A program made the position numbers and the translations under genes. 64,000 bases of DNA from Nematostella vectensis (taxonomy: Eukaryota > Cnidaria > Anthozoa > Actiniaria > Edwardsiidae): positions 3,245,501 to 3,309,500 of the forward strand of contig NC_064043.1 of NCBI RefSeq assembly GCF_932526225.1. The letters run 5' to 3'. Below the pieces are notes generated by a model. The model was not told where the DNA came from. It searched no databases and saw only the letters and a program-made list of their open reading frames with translations. Positions 1 to 9,473 of this stretch are shown one piece after another (the first letter of the stretch is position 1; every line of letters starts with the position of its first letter).

Positions 1-125
1 GGTGTGCTCAAGAGCTTGCCCAGTTGTGCTCAAGAGCTTGCTTAGACGTGCTCAGGTGTGCTCAAGAGCTTGCTTAGGTGTGCTCAGGTGTGGTCAAGAG
101 TTTGCTCAGTTGTGCTTGAAACTTC
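1..125. repeat. Short tandem repeat at the left edge (GTGCTCAAGAGCTTGC units)
   Basis: At least five imperfect copies of a unit built on gtgctcaagagcttgc separated by cttag/ccag spacers. The array lies immediately downstream (minus strand) of the last visible Polinton gene and overlaps its stop region. The window starts inside it, so its full length and relation to the element terminus cannot be seen. Confidence 0.75.
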
Positions 126-611
126 TTGAAGTTTGTTGGAAGTCTCCTGTGAAGGTGTTAGTTTAACATGCTTAGCGACCCGAAAGAGGGCACTAGCAAG
201 TGCTACCATCCTTCCTCCCTTCAATACCAAGAGACCTGCAAAGTTTGACAATTCGCGTTTAACCAACTCGTCGTTCTGTAAGTCTTTGCTAAGCGCTTCG
301 GTGTCATCTACAGGAACCACGTAGGAAATGACTTGAGACACCACTTGAAGTGCTGATTCTACTAATCCATCAGTAACTTGTTTGCCTAAGACAGTCTGGT
401 AGCGAACAAAGTACTTTTCGACGTCTTTCGCCGAGAGCTTCTTGATATCCCCTAAACTCATGTCCACACCAAGAAATTCCTTCGTAGTCCCAAGAGATGC
501 GAGAATAGCCAGCGATTCTCGTTTGACTTCAACATCGTCTTCGAGAGGCTCACCCTTCGAGCTCCCCTTAGACTTAGGCTCCTCTTCCATATAATCCTCA
601 ATGCTTGCCAT
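84..611 (-). CDS. Polinton protein of unknown function
   Basis: A 175-residue protein read from the ATG at 611; the open frame extends to a GTG at 677 but the ATG start avoids overlap with the upstream ATPase gene. The N-terminus is very acidic and lysine/serine-rich (MASIEDYMEEEPKSK), followed by mixed helical sequence with two hydrophobic stretches around residues 85-100 and 120-145. I recognise no domain. It is the third gene of a minus-strand series behind capsid protein and packaging ATPase, a position that suggests a structural or assembly role (inference). It is open and undamaged. A minor capsid or accessory protein is possible, but nothing in the sequence proves it. Confidence 0.6.
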   Translation of the reverse strand: MASIEDYMEEEPKSKGSSKGEPLEDDVEVKRESLAILASLGTTKEFLGVDMSLGDIKKLSAKDVEKYFVRYQTVLGKQVTDGLVESALQVVSQVISYVVPVDDTEALSKDLQNDELVKRELSNFAGLLVLKGGRMVALASALFRVAKHVKLTPSQETSNKLQEVSSTTEQTLDHT

Positions 612-673
612 CTTATTTTGTAAGTAGACCAAGATGTTTTTAAACCACTTCGAGGGGTCAGCCCCTCGAGCTC

Positions 674-1300
674 TCACCGCGTGGCAGGAATCTCCAAATA
701 ACGTTGGAATGGATGTCGTAGGCAGAAACAGAGTCTGGAATACTTTTCAGTTTTCAGCAGTTCTACAAACTTTTTACGAGTCTCGACGTCTAAGTCACCC
801 CCATAATCTTCAAACAGTGTTTTGGTACCGATTTGAGATGGATTATGGAATGTAACCACACAGGCGACGTTATCACGGAAGGGCTTTGCTATGGATGTTA
901 ATTGTTGCGTCAATACCCACACTGATAATCCTTCGTGTCTCCCTGAGAACGCTAGATTGATAAACTTGTTCGAGCGTTGCTTTAGATCTTTCGATACAGC
1001 ACAGTCATCCAAAACGAGTAACGTATTTGTACCAGAAAATAGCACCGCACAATCTGTTAGTAACTCGTTAATCTCATCGGTGTTACTAGCATCCGGCGAT
1101 AATACCAAGAAACGTTTATCTCCGTGAGCAAATCTACGATAGGACTTGTTTTTCGCATAAGTCGGACAAATCAACACAATGTATTCAAACACATGCCGGA
1201 ACGGCCCTCGGAGCTGTTCCGTGAGGTACTTTGTCTTCCCACAATTAGTAGGCCCTGTGATAATACAATGAAAAGGAACTTTTTCCCGTAATTCTTCCAT
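674..1300 (-). CDS. Polinton packaging ATPase (FtsK/HerA, A32-like)
   Basis: A 208-residue P-loop ATPase read from the ATG at 1300; an in-frame TTG at 1321 is a less likely start. Walker A is GPTNCGKT at residues 16-23, and Walker B is LLVLDD with the acidic pair at 98-99. A later LTQQL segment fits the glutamine-containing sensor of this family. Members pump genomic DNA into the capsid in Polintons, virophages and larger relatives. The gene sits 28 bp downstream of the capsid gene on the same strand, the usual morphogenesis block. Length is typical and the frame is intact, so it could encode a working protein. Family assignment rests on these motifs. Confidence 0.88.
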   Translation of the reverse strand: MEELREKVPFHCIITGPTNCGKTKYLTEQLRGPFRHVFEYIVLICPTYAKNKSYRRFAHGDKRFLVLSPDASNTDEINELLTDCAVLFSGTNTLLVLDDCAVSKDLKQRSNKFINLAFSGRHEGLSVWVLTQQLTSIAKPFRDNVACVVTFHNPSQIGTKTLFEDYGGDLDVETRKKFVELLKTEKYSRLCFCLRHPFQRYLEIPATR

Positions 1301-1328
1301 TCTTTTTGTATTATCACACAAGTCCTTT

Positions 1329-2567
1329 TTAATACATGATTGCTCTCAAATTCGAGTTCATAACCTCCATCAACGCGTCGGCTACTACAAACATGTAGCA
1401 GGTGATGTTTCCCGTTCCTCCAACTTTTCGTTTCATTTCTAGTTTTACTCCGTCCCGCGTGTTGTTCAAGACCAGACCTCCTCCGTGAATGCTGTTATCT
1501 GGATGTGCCCTCAAGTCGACCCACAGAGCAAACTTGTTATTAGCGTAAAAATCCTTTTGCTTAACACCCTCTCTACCGAAACGTTTCTTTACCGACTCCC
1601 AGAGGTCTGGCGGTGTCATCCCCTTGGAGTAGAGACGGTTTGGCATGCCATCCACATTAATGTTGATCGATGTGATACTTGGATTGACAAACTTTTCGGA
1701 ATCCCTTGCTCCTCCTGTGTAGCTCTCTGTGAACAGACATAATATCCCTGTCATTGACCTCCTCGGCAGATTGATGTGCTCGTTTATGACACCATCATTA
1801 GGTTTGGAAATGGTGAACGTTTTGTGGAGAATGACGTTCTCGTAAAAGAATCCTCTACCAACCTGATAAGCTGACAACGCCTCACGAGCCAAGTATTCAC
1901 TTGAGATGCAAGCATATTCCAACTCGAGGTTTGTGATTGTGTACGTTGGAGTCTTGACCGTGTCAGCATAAACAACGACGTCGGAAACTGGGGCTAGAGT
2001 AATTTCAAAGATTAGCGGATGAGGTAACGCCTTTGGATAAAAGACTCCATGCTCGCCGAGAATAGGATGGTCGAGTGGAATGCAGTACTTGGTGTTGTGA
2101 ACTGCTGCAAGAGCTACTTCCTTAGCATCTGATGTCGCTTTATCACCTGCATTTGTCCTGAGCTTCCTCATGTTTTCAGAGGAGATACCTTGTCTTATTC
2201 TATCCTCACGATCTTCAGCTTGTAAGTATAAGTCGTGATAGGTTTGAAAGAGATCGTATCTTTGAGTATCCTGTAGTGTTTCTCCACCGAAGAGAATCTT
2301 GAGCCTTGACACTAGGTTTCGACCAACGTTGTTGATGAGAGTATTATTCGCGTGTCCTGCGACGTTTAAGTCAAATAGTAAGGATACACTACCTGGAACA
2401 ATCACTACATTTTCAGCAAGTTTTGGAATATTTATATAGAGGGTTTCTCCAGGACTTGCCGATGAGGGATTGAATGTAATCCGATTCAGCGACGATTCCG
2501 CTTTCAGGCCGAAGGGTTCCCGTGGGATCCTGTTTGGGTTAATTTTTTCTGATATCGCTTGTGCCAT
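1329..2567 (-). CDS. Polinton major capsid protein, double jelly-roll type
   Basis: A 412-residue protein starting at the ATG at 2567. The sequence is rich in beta-prone stretches, with an N-terminal section typical of Polinton/adintovirus hexon-like proteins (NPNRIPREPFGLKAESS, then an early strand-rich region and a DLFQTYHDLYL helix near residue 105). The first jelly roll lies roughly at 25-215 and the second at 220-410. It would form the trimeric capsomer of an icosahedral particle. The gene is divergent from the integrase with only 33 bp between starts, so both probably share a promoter region. The frame is uninterrupted. The call is from overall sequence character, size and neighbours rather than a catalytic motif. 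Confidence 0.8.
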   Translation of the reverse strand: MAQAISEKINPNRIPREPFGLKAESSLNRITFNPSSASPGETLYINIPKLAENVVIVPGSVSLLFDLNVAGHANNTLINNVGRNLVSRLKILFGGETLQDTQRYDLFQTYHDLYLQAEDREDRIRQGISSENMRKLRTNAGDKATSDAKEVALAAVHNTKYCIPLDHPILGEHGVFYPKALPHPLIFEITLAPVSDVVVYADTVKTPTYTITNLELEYACISSEYLAREALSAYQVGRGFFYENVILHKTFTISKPNDGVINEHINLPRRSMTGILCLFTESYTGGARDSEKFVNPSITSININVDGMPNRLYSKGMTPPDLWESVKKRFGREGVKQKDFYANNKFALWVDLRAHPDNSIHGGGLVLNNTRDGVKLEMKRKVGGTGNITCYMFVVADALMEVMNSNLRAIMY

Positions 2568-2600
2568 CTTTTATTTTAAGAAAAGAGAGATAATCTTTAA
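2568..2600. promoter_or_regulatory. Divergent intergenic region between capsid and integrase genes
   Basis: Only 33 bp of A/T-rich DNA separate the divergent ATGs of the capsid and integrase genes. Any promoter for both must lie here or inside the coding regions. No clear TATA element is visible. Confidence 0.4.
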
Positions 2601-3593
2601 ATGAGTAACGAAAGCAGGTTATCAAAAATATACTATTCCACCGATGGGTACTGGAAAGGGTATTCGGCTATTTCTAAGTTAGCTAGTGCCGCTAAAGTCA
2701 GTGAAGCCGAGGCTAAGAAGTGGCTTGAAAAACAGGCGTTGTGGCAGATCTACCTCCCAGCCCCAAAGTATGTCCCCAGACCGCATTGGACTGTGAATAA
2801 ACCTAATCAGATTCACCAAGCCGATCTGTTGTTTATGCCCCACGATAACGTAGGCAGAAAAACCTACCGTTACGTGTTGGTCGTGATTGATATTGCCTCG
2901 AGATATAAAGATGCAGAAGCACTGACTACCAAGGATTCGAGTGGAATTGCTAAAGGGTTTGAAAAGATATACTCCAGAAAACTTAAATGGCCTCATACGG
3001 TGATTGTCGATCCGGGGACAGAATTTAGGGGAGAGGTAACGAAGATTATGAAAAAGAAGGGGGTTACCATCCAGCGAAGCGAAGCTGGGAACCATCGCGC
3101 ACAGGCTTTTGTCGAACGCGCCAATAGAACACTGGCGGAGAGGTTGTTTTCTCATCAGTATGCTCAAGAAATGATTAGTGATGATCGATCTAGAGTTTGG
3201 GTGAAACGATTGCCAGATGTTTTGAAAACTCTGAATAGTCAACCCATAAGAATCACTGGCAAAGAGCCTGCAAAATCTATTGGTTTGAAAGAGGTTGATA
3301 TTGATCCTCCAACGTATAAGCGGCCTGTTGGACTTGATGAAGTTAGACTACCACCGGGGGTTAGAGTTAGATATCTATTAGCTCCTGGAGAAGAGGAAGG
3401 AGGTGAACGCAGACGAGCCACAGACCCCATTTGGAGTTTGAAAGTGTTTGATCTATCACGCAGTGTTGTTTCGGTTGGGCAGCCTGTGTTGTATTACCTC
3501 TCCGAAGGTGCTCCAAGGAGGTCGTTCGTTAGGGAAGAACTTCAAGTCGTCCCTGAAGATACTGAGCCACCACCTAATAGCGTTCTGAAATGA
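2601..3593 (+). CDS. Polinton integrase (retroviral-type DDE)
   Basis: A 330-residue integrase from the ATG at 2601. An N-terminal helical part (about 1-60) resembles a helix-turn-helix. The catalytic core carries D75 (HQADLLFM), D137 (VIVDPGTEFRG) and E172 (AQAFVERANRTL), with 34 residues between the second and third acids as in retroviral-type integrases. The C-terminal section from about residue 240 is basic and strand-rich, like the DNA-binding SH3/chromo-like end of the family. It would insert the element into host DNA. The gene runs opposite to all other genes of the element, and its last 52 bp overlap the 3' end of the polymerase gene tail to tail. No stop or frameshift interrupts it. 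Confidence 0.9.
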   Translation: MSNESRLSKIYYSTDGYWKGYSAISKLASAAKVSEAEAKKWLEKQALWQIYLPAPKYVPRPHWTVNKPNQIHQADLLFMPHDNVGRKTYRYVLVVIDIASRYKDAEALTTKDSSGIAKGFEKIYSRKLKWPHTVIVDPGTEFRGEVTKIMKKKGVTIQRSEAGNHRAQAFVERANRTLAERLFSHQYAQEMISDDRSRVWVKRLPDVLKTLNSQPIRITGKEPAKSIGLKEVDIDPPTYKRPVGLDEVRLPPGVRVRYLLAPGEEEGGERRRATDPIWSLKVFDLSRSVVSVGQPVLYYLSEGAPRRSFVREELQVVPEDTEPPPNSVLK

Positions 3594-6500
3594 CCGTGAG
3601 CGAAGGTGTGAATACCATCATCACAGATGACCCGTTTATCATCCTCATGAGATAGAGCGACCTTGTTCACCGTTTCAGTGTAAACATCATGCTTATGACT
3701 TCTGATGACATTCATAAGTCTCATCTGAGGTTTCTTACCAAATAAGCAATCCTTGTAGTCATCGAAACCGATGCTCTTCTTGACGACTGCTCTCTTGACG
3801 CCCTTGCATTTCTTTTCTTCTTTACCTTCATCCATCTTGTACGAGTAAAGTTTGGCCCTCAGTCCTACAAATTCTGTGATTTGCTGACCCCCAGCCTCAT
3901 CTTTAAACATTCCGATGACTTTCTTGTTCACACCCACCTCAATACCAGATGGGTGACCCTTCGGAAAGTTGCTGGTGTCGAACGTGGACCTCACATCCCC
4001 GCTGATGTCCTCGTAAAAGTCTTTCGTCTCGATCTCATACATCAGGCTGTCAGTATCAGTGAATAAGAGCTTTGCATCCTCACCGTACTTGGGCTTGACG
4101 AAGTTGTAGTGGAAATCGTACATGAGCGTCTTACTCAGGTCCAGAATGGACATGCCCAAGTAGACAGGCTTGTTGAAGATCAGCTTTGTCTTCTTCATGT
4201 GGATGGCGGCTAGATTCTCGCAAAAGATGGTGCGATGTTGATAGTTCGGCTTTGATATGAGCTTCTTGGCCTGCTTCTCGTCCGTCACCAACCGAATGTC
4301 CACCCTGTTCCTAATGTTCTCCATAGTCTTACCAAAGACGGAGTTGTTCATTAACTTGAAAAAATCTTTCTCAAAATCGTTTGTCGCCTTGGCTCTCAGA
4401 TCGGTGTTCAAGTCAATGTAGGGCCCCAGCCAAGCAGACTCCTCAAAAGTGACACCCCTGTGAATCTTAGTGACTTTTAGCCCAAAACTCACATAAAGTC
4501 TCAGAGTCTCATGGTGGATAACGTACTTTGTCTTGTCGTTAAGGTTGGGGACCAACTTGTCCACATTACCTAGCCCGATAGATTCCGGGGCTAGTGGGTA
4601 ATCGTTGTGTAAGTCATGTAGGTGGTGAGGGTACTCCAAGTCAACCTCCAGAATGCATGGGCGGTCTCTCCAACCTGACATCTCTTGGTCACCCATCCAC
4701 CTGAAACCGTGAGTCGGTAAAGGGTTGCTCATCGCCCAGCCATACAAATTGTTAGCATCAAGGTAGGTGATATATTTTGTGGGTAGGTCAGGGTCATACT
4801 CCTTCATGTAAGGGTTATTTGCCTCCCCATGTCTGTTGCTTATCATGGAGACACCCCCACGGATGCCCTTCTCAATCATGAGCAGCATGTCATAGTCCGT
4901 TAGAAGCTCTAGCCTCACCTTGGTGGTCTTCAACGCTGCATCCCAAGCCAACCCTGGCGCTGTGTAGTACCAAGCGGGGTCCAGACCGTAATTCTTGAGA
5001 CAAACGTCCCTAAAGTTCTCGAAAACGTCAGCTAAAAGCAACACATCCGACTCTAGGTACAGATTGTGGTAATCCCTCATGGTCCCCATCCCAAAGACCT
5101 CCCACACTCTCCGCACGTGCAGGTGATCCTCCTCCGATATGTCGGTGTCGTTAAGTTTGGAGTGGAATGCCTCTCTCTGTGGGAGCTGTGTTGCGTCGAG
5201 CTTGCTAAAGCCGTCGAACCAGTCGTAAGGGAAAACACCCTTCCTCAACAACAGCTGGAGCTCCTCCCCCTCATAGTACTCCGCCAGGTTTTTGAAGCAC
5301 TCCCTTGACATATTACCCACTAGACTGTCGAGACTGGCCGACATAAACCTGAAACTGTCGATAAATCTGATATCACGTTTAACATCAATCTTGTTGCCCT
5401 CCTTGTTCGTGAAACTGTCGACTACAATCTGTTTTGTGAAAGAAATATACTTTTCCTCGTTATTAGGTATACAGTTTATTTTACCTTCCGATGTACCAAG
5501 GTTCTTGATAAATAGATGGCTGTCGTACCCAGACAGATTGTGAAAGATAACAGGAAAGAACTTTGGAATTTTGTGATCTAAGTTGCATGCGTTGTGAGCA
5601 GCACCTCTGTACTTCCCTGTAAGGTGGCAATGGTCTAAAACCTTGTCTTCCCCTAATCCACCCTCACAGATGTGGCAGTGAGTGGCGTCGTTATAGGCGA
5701 TTTTGTCCTTCGGAGTCATTTTCACCTTCTTAGGGAACCTGAACTTATCGTAAATTTTCTTAATGTCTGACTCCAAAGACTCTACGAAAAGCTGTGGGAT
5801 ATCTTCGTCTGGAGATTCAGCTGTGTATCGTACAAGCTCGGGTGGGGATATATCTCCGTCGAAACACTTGATGAGATAGCAGAAACCAGACGGTTTGTGT
5901 TTCTGGTATTGCTTAGTGAAGCTTTTACTCCCATCTGGGGAGCATGTGTCTATATTCTCTGTGAAGCTCTCAAAGTCGGCATAGACAACAAAGGGGACAC
6001 GCATTTTTCTGTTGTAGTTTTTGAATTTAATGTGGGGTAGATTTCCATCCTTATCTATCTTAGGCATCTCTATTCCAACCGCTTCATGATTGCCGCAGCA
6101 TTCAGAATGTTTTTCTAATGATTGTTTGCACCGAAACGAGTTCAGACATCTACAGCATAAAAAACGAGTATGATGAAACTCATCAATTTGAGTAGATACT
6201 AATCTCATCATATTCTTTATCCAGCAGTAATGATTCGTCTCATCATCCGAGATGAGAAGTAAGTTGATCGCATTATCTGGATCCTTCTCACTGATTCTCA
6301 ATGGATATATTTTGGTTTCGTATCCAAACACATTAACCGTATACTGGTTCTGTTTCTCGAACTTGTCAATCTGTTTTAGTGAGACGGGGAACTCTATCCC
6401 TGACCAGTCGAATTTCTCAGAGTTCTCTATCATTTGTTTACTGAACCTTTGAGGATCTTTCTCCCTAGGATACACAGCAGAGGTTACTGCCCACTTGAAA

Positions 6501-7468
6501 CATTCGTGATCATTCTCGTTCTTAACATTGATGATCGCCTTCTTAGACGCTAGTTTCGGCGGCAGCGGAATATAGGAAGACCCAGAAAGCGGTTCAAAGG
6601 GATCTATGTTGATGTCAAAGTATTCCACTTGGTCAAACTGCCATCCGGAGCCTTGCTTCTGGAACAGCTCAACTAATCCGAGTAAATAATTTGTCATCGT
6701 ATCGAACAAATCAGAGAGATCAGTCGACTCTGTCACAATCTCGGGCTTTTCTGTATGAAAATATCCCAGTTCTTCTTCGATCTGAGCTGTAGCCGGATCC
6801 TCTTTTATAAACCCGCAAGTAAAGATAAACTTCACTTTGATAGGCTTTTTTTGTTGACTGATGAGCTCTAAGACTTTCGGTTTGATTCTGGCGATGAATG
6901 TCTTGGGGTCGTAACCTCTCTGCCCGGCTATTCCGTGGGTTTTAAGATACCCCTTCAACGCCGTCTGTTGTTCCTTGGGTGTGAAGCGATCTTCCACCTC
7001 CTCGTGTAGACGCTTAATCCTCTCCTTCAGACGTTCGACCCGTTTATCTGCAGCCTCTTTGACGGTCTTTTTGACGGGCTCGGGGACATAAGATAGTATC
7101 CAATCCACAAACTTGTCTAACTCGCTCTTGATCGAGTTGGCCGCCCTGTTTGCAAAATGCTTGAGTGATTGGACGCGGGAACTCCGTGGGGGTTGGGAGG
7201 GTTTTAGAATAGGGACATTAATCTCAGGTACCGGGCCGTCGAGAATACTCTCCGACGTGTTGGACGGGGTAATGCGGGGTGGTCGTGGCAGCCCTTTGAC
7301 AAGTTTGGGTAAAGGAACCCGTCGGGGTGGTGGTGGTGGTGACGTGCTGGTCAGCGCCCCGACGAGCTCGTCTCTCCGCATCCAGTAATATCTTGGGATA
7401 CCCCGCTCCTTGGCGAGGGCTTTCAGATCTTTCACCTTCAGGTTCTCCATTTCTATCAAACCAGCCAT
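3542..7468 (-). CDS. Polinton protein-primed DNA polymerase B
   Basis: A 1308-residue polymerase from the ATG at 7468; an in-frame Met at residue 7 is an alternative. The order is: SAP-like helix pair (about 8-40); proline-rich linker; basic coiled region (about 110-180); a domain with Cys323 (ECFKWAV) and His413 (NHYCWIKN); a Cys/His zinc cluster at 438-458; exonuclease motif I (ADFES, D498); an HNH-like zinc motif (DHCH, 612-615); exonuclease II (HNLSGYDSH) and III (YLESDVLLL). Polymerase motifs A (D904, DANNLYG), B (NNSVFG around 1042) and C (DTDS, 1138-1141) follow. All exonuclease and polymerase catalytic acids are present, so the protein looks competent. Polymerases of this family copy the element with a protein primer. 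The 3' end overlaps the integrase gene. Upstream lies a 36-bp motif array that could act on its promoter. Confidence 0.93.
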   Translation of the reverse strand: MAGLIEMENLKVKDLKALAKERGIPRYYWMRRDELVGALTSTSPPPPPRRVPLPKLVKGLPRPPRITPSNTSESILDGPVPEINVPILKPSQPPRSSRVQSLKHFANRAANSIKSELDKFVDWILSYVPEPVKKTVKEAADKRVERLKERIKRLHEEVEDRFTPKEQQTALKGYLKTHGIAGQRGYDPKTFIARIKPKVLELISQQKKPIKVKFIFTCGFIKEDPATAQIEEELGYFHTEKPEIVTESTDLSDLFDTMTNYLLGLVELFQKQGSGWQFDQVEYFDINIDPFEPLSGSSYIPLPPKLASKKAIINVKNENDHECFKWAVTSAVYPREKDPQRFSKQMIENSEKFDWSGIEFPVSLKQIDKFEKQNQYTVNVFGYETKIYPLRISEKDPDNAINLLLISDDETNHYCWIKNMMRLVSTQIDEFHHTRFLCCRCLNSFRCKQSLEKHSECCGNHEAVGIEMPKIDKDGNLPHIKFKNYNRKMRVPFVVYADFESFTENIDTCSPDGSKSFTKQYQKHKPSGFCYLIKCFDGDISPPELVRYTAESPDEDIPQLFVESLESDIKKIYDKFRFPKKVKMTPKDKIAYNDATHCHICEGGLGEDKVLDHCHLTGKYRGAAHNACNLDHKIPKFFPVIFHNLSGYDSHLFIKNLGTSEGKINCIPNNEEKYISFTKQIVVDSFTNKEGNKIDVKRDIRFIDSFRFMSASLDSLVGNMSRECFKNLAEYYEGEELQLLLRKGVFPYDWFDGFSKLDATQLPQREAFHSKLNDTDISEEDHLHVRRVWEVFGMGTMRDYHNLYLESDVLLLADVFENFRDVCLKNYGLDPAWYYTAPGLAWDAALKTTKVRLELLTDYDMLLMIEKGIRGGVSMISNRHGEANNPYMKEYDPDLPTKYITYLDANNLYGWAMSNPLPTHGFRWMGDQEMSGWRDRPCILEVDLEYPHHLHDLHNDYPLAPESIGLGNVDKLVPNLNDKTKYVIHHETLRLYVSFGLKVTKIHRGVTFEESAWLGPYIDLNTDLRAKATNDFEKDFFKLMNNSVFGKTMENIRNRVDIRLVTDEKQAKKLISKPNYQHRTIFCENLAAIHMKKTKLIFNKPVYLGMSILDLSKTLMYDFHYNFVKPKYGEDAKLLFTDTDSLMYEIETKDFYEDISGDVRSTFDTSNFPKGHPSGIEVGVNKKVIGMFKDEAGGQQITEFVGLRAKLYSYKMDEGKEEKKCKGVKRAVVKKSIGFDDYKDCLFGKKPQMRLMNVIRSHKHDVYTETVNKVALSHEDDKRVICDDGIHTFAHGHFRTLLGGGSVSSGTT

Positions 7469-7548
7469 GTCTTTAAACCACTTTTCAAAAGCTTTTTTTT
7501 AGATGTGAAGCTTAGAGGTTAGCCCCCTCGAGCTCCCCCTAGATGCGA

Positions 7549-7835
7549 CACGTGACAAAATGATTGACAGGTTTTCGACAAAATGATTGACAGGTGGGCG
7601 TGGCTATCACGTGACAAAATGATTGACAGGTGGGCTTGGTTATCACGTGACAAAGTGATTGACAGGTGGGCGTGGCTATCACGTGACAAAGTGATTGACA
7701 GGTGGGCGTGGCTATCACGTGACAAAGTGATTGACAGGTTTTCGACAAAATGATTGACAGGTTTTTGACAAAATGATTGACAGGTGGGCGTGGTCGTCAC
7801 GTGACAAAGTGATTGACGGGTGGGCGTGGTCGTGC
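7549..7835. repeat. 36-bp tandem array of E-box, TGATTGACAG and GC-box motifs
   Basis: Nine units upstream of the polymerase gene. The full unit runs CACGTGACAAAGTGATTGAC, then AGGTGGGCGTGGCTAT; three shorter 22-bp units lack the E-box and GC-box. CACGTGAC occurs six times, TGATTGACAG eight times plus one TGATTGACGG variant, and GGGCGTGG at most of the long units. The three motifs match those of bHLH-zip, PBX-MEIS type TALE and KLF/Sp factors respectively (established motif knowledge). It yields long spurious open frames. Confidence 0.85.
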
Positions 7836-8937
7836 AAGAGATCTCTAGCAAACTCGCGCATGCGCAGGTCGCGAGGCTTGGCGGAGGTGCGCGGAGACTT
7901 TCGCGCCATTTTGGAATGAAATTTGGGGAGATCAAAAAGTTGCGCCAGCTGCGCCAAAACCCTACTACTACATTGCCCGGCGTTAAACACATAAACAGAG
8001 TCCAAAACAAATACACAACTTTCAATTGCTACTGAAAGGAATACAGCATAAACATAGCACAGCTTTGCTCAGATCAACCAAACTCTCGACCTTCCATCAC
8101 ACTCTAAACATTTTGCGGTTCCGACACATGACTCTCATTTCCGGTAAACATCACCCCTAAAAATTAATATTCATTTGACAACCAAACATGTATTTCACCA
8201 CGAAATTCTTGTTTACACGAGCGAATATTTACCGACACATTATATTTAGGCAGCCGGTTTGGCCGAGAAGATGGAACGACAAAAGCACACTGAGTAATAC
8301 ACTCGAACAACCAACCCATCTACTACCGATGCAAAATATTAAGAGGATGTGGCATTTGTTGAAAGCAATATTATGTGAGTTTTGAATTTCCTCATGTAGT
8401 CGTGCGTACACCCCGGCATGATCTCATGATAGGATAGGTCTTTCATTCGCCGAATAAAAACATGCAAAAAAATAACCTTAACCCATTTCGCTTCCTATGA
8501 AAAGCAGCATGTCCTATCCTTTCTTTTTGGCTTTTTATGTAAAAATGATTTATCCACACCGTGTTCTTCAAATTACTATCACAGGAATTGTTAGTTGACC
8601 CCAATTTCTGACTCAACCACTGTATTTCCCCCGCAGTCGTATATTAATATCTTAATACTATAGTTTTAGTTAATGTAAATTTCCTTTTAATAACATAAAT
8701 AAAGCTAAATGTTTCAAATGTTTTTAAAACTGAAAGCCAATCCTTACACATTCCTTTTGTTGTCCATTACTGCAATTCCTTGGGGTTCATTTCGGGGACT
8801 CTTGGGGATCGTTTCGGGTCCCGGGATCAGTTGGGGAACTTTTGGGGATCGTTTCGGGTCCTGGGATCGTTTCGGGTCCTGGGATCATTTCGGGTCCTGT
8901 ACAAGGCGCTTATTTGGTCAATTGCCGTACTCGGTGC
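7836..8937. other. Non-coding flank with a short TTTCGGGTCCTGGGATC repeat
   Basis: No convincing gene. Base composition changes from G+C-rich (to about 8030) to A/T-rich. At about 8788-8900 a 17-18 bp unit (tttcgggtcctgggatc) is repeated four to five times with drift. Confidence 0.5.
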
Positions 8938-9339
8938 GTAGTTTCTTTTATCCAATCCACTCCTCTTTCTGTTTCGTGATGATCAGATCAAATTTTATTT
9001 TGTACATAATGGAATTAATTGCCTTTGTCAGATTGAATATTTGTCACTCTTTACTGAAATAATAATGGCTGACGTAGGTAATTAGTCTTCCTCGTGTGAA
9101 GATTAATGTTATTTTATTTCGTAAGAATAGAAGATTGTGTAGTTTCTTTTATTCCATCCACTCCTCTTTCTGTTTTGTGTTGATCACATCAAATTTTATT
9201 TTGTACATAATGGAATGAATTGCCTTTGTCAGATTGAATATTTGTCACTCTTTACTGAAATAATAATGGCTGACGTAGGTAATTAGTCTTCCTCGTGTGA
9301 AGATTAATGTTATTTAATTTCGTAAGAATAGAAGATTAA
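8938..9339. repeat. Tandem duplication, two copies of about 201 bp
   Basis: The segment starting gtagtttcttttatyc at 8938 recurs at 9139 and both copies end in cgtaagaatagaagatt. The copies differ at only a handful of positions over about 200 bp, so the duplication is fairly recent. No coding content. Confidence 0.9.
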
Positions 9340-9473
9340 TGGTATTTCATGATAAACTGTAAGAGTGACACGGCAAATTTAAAGAGTAAATAAACTATCA
9401 TTATTACTATGGCAACAAATTATTTGTTAAAGTTACACTCGTAACGGCCCCGAACATGCTAACATTTTGCTAT

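Larger units (their letters stand above)
1..7468. mobile_element. Polinton/Maverick (adintovirus-like) element, right part
   Basis: Packaging ATPase, double jelly-roll capsid protein, retroviral-type integrase and protein-primed polymerase B together define a Polinton. Five consecutive open genes have no internal stops, so the copy looks young. The adenain-like protease and penton genes expected in a full element are not in view and may lie left of the window. I found no terminal inverted repeat, so neither end is fixed; the right end is somewhere between 7.5 and 8.05 kb, where the G+C-rich sequence gives way to A/T-rich DNA. Confidence 0.88.

Noticed and set aside
7549-7835. CRISPR-like array next to the polymerase gene
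   Set aside because: Units are directly tandem with no unique spacers, and the genome is eukaryotic.
7836-8035. Right terminal inverted repeat of the Polinton
   Set aside because: The composition shift suggests an end here, but the left terminus is outside the window so no inverted match can be shown.
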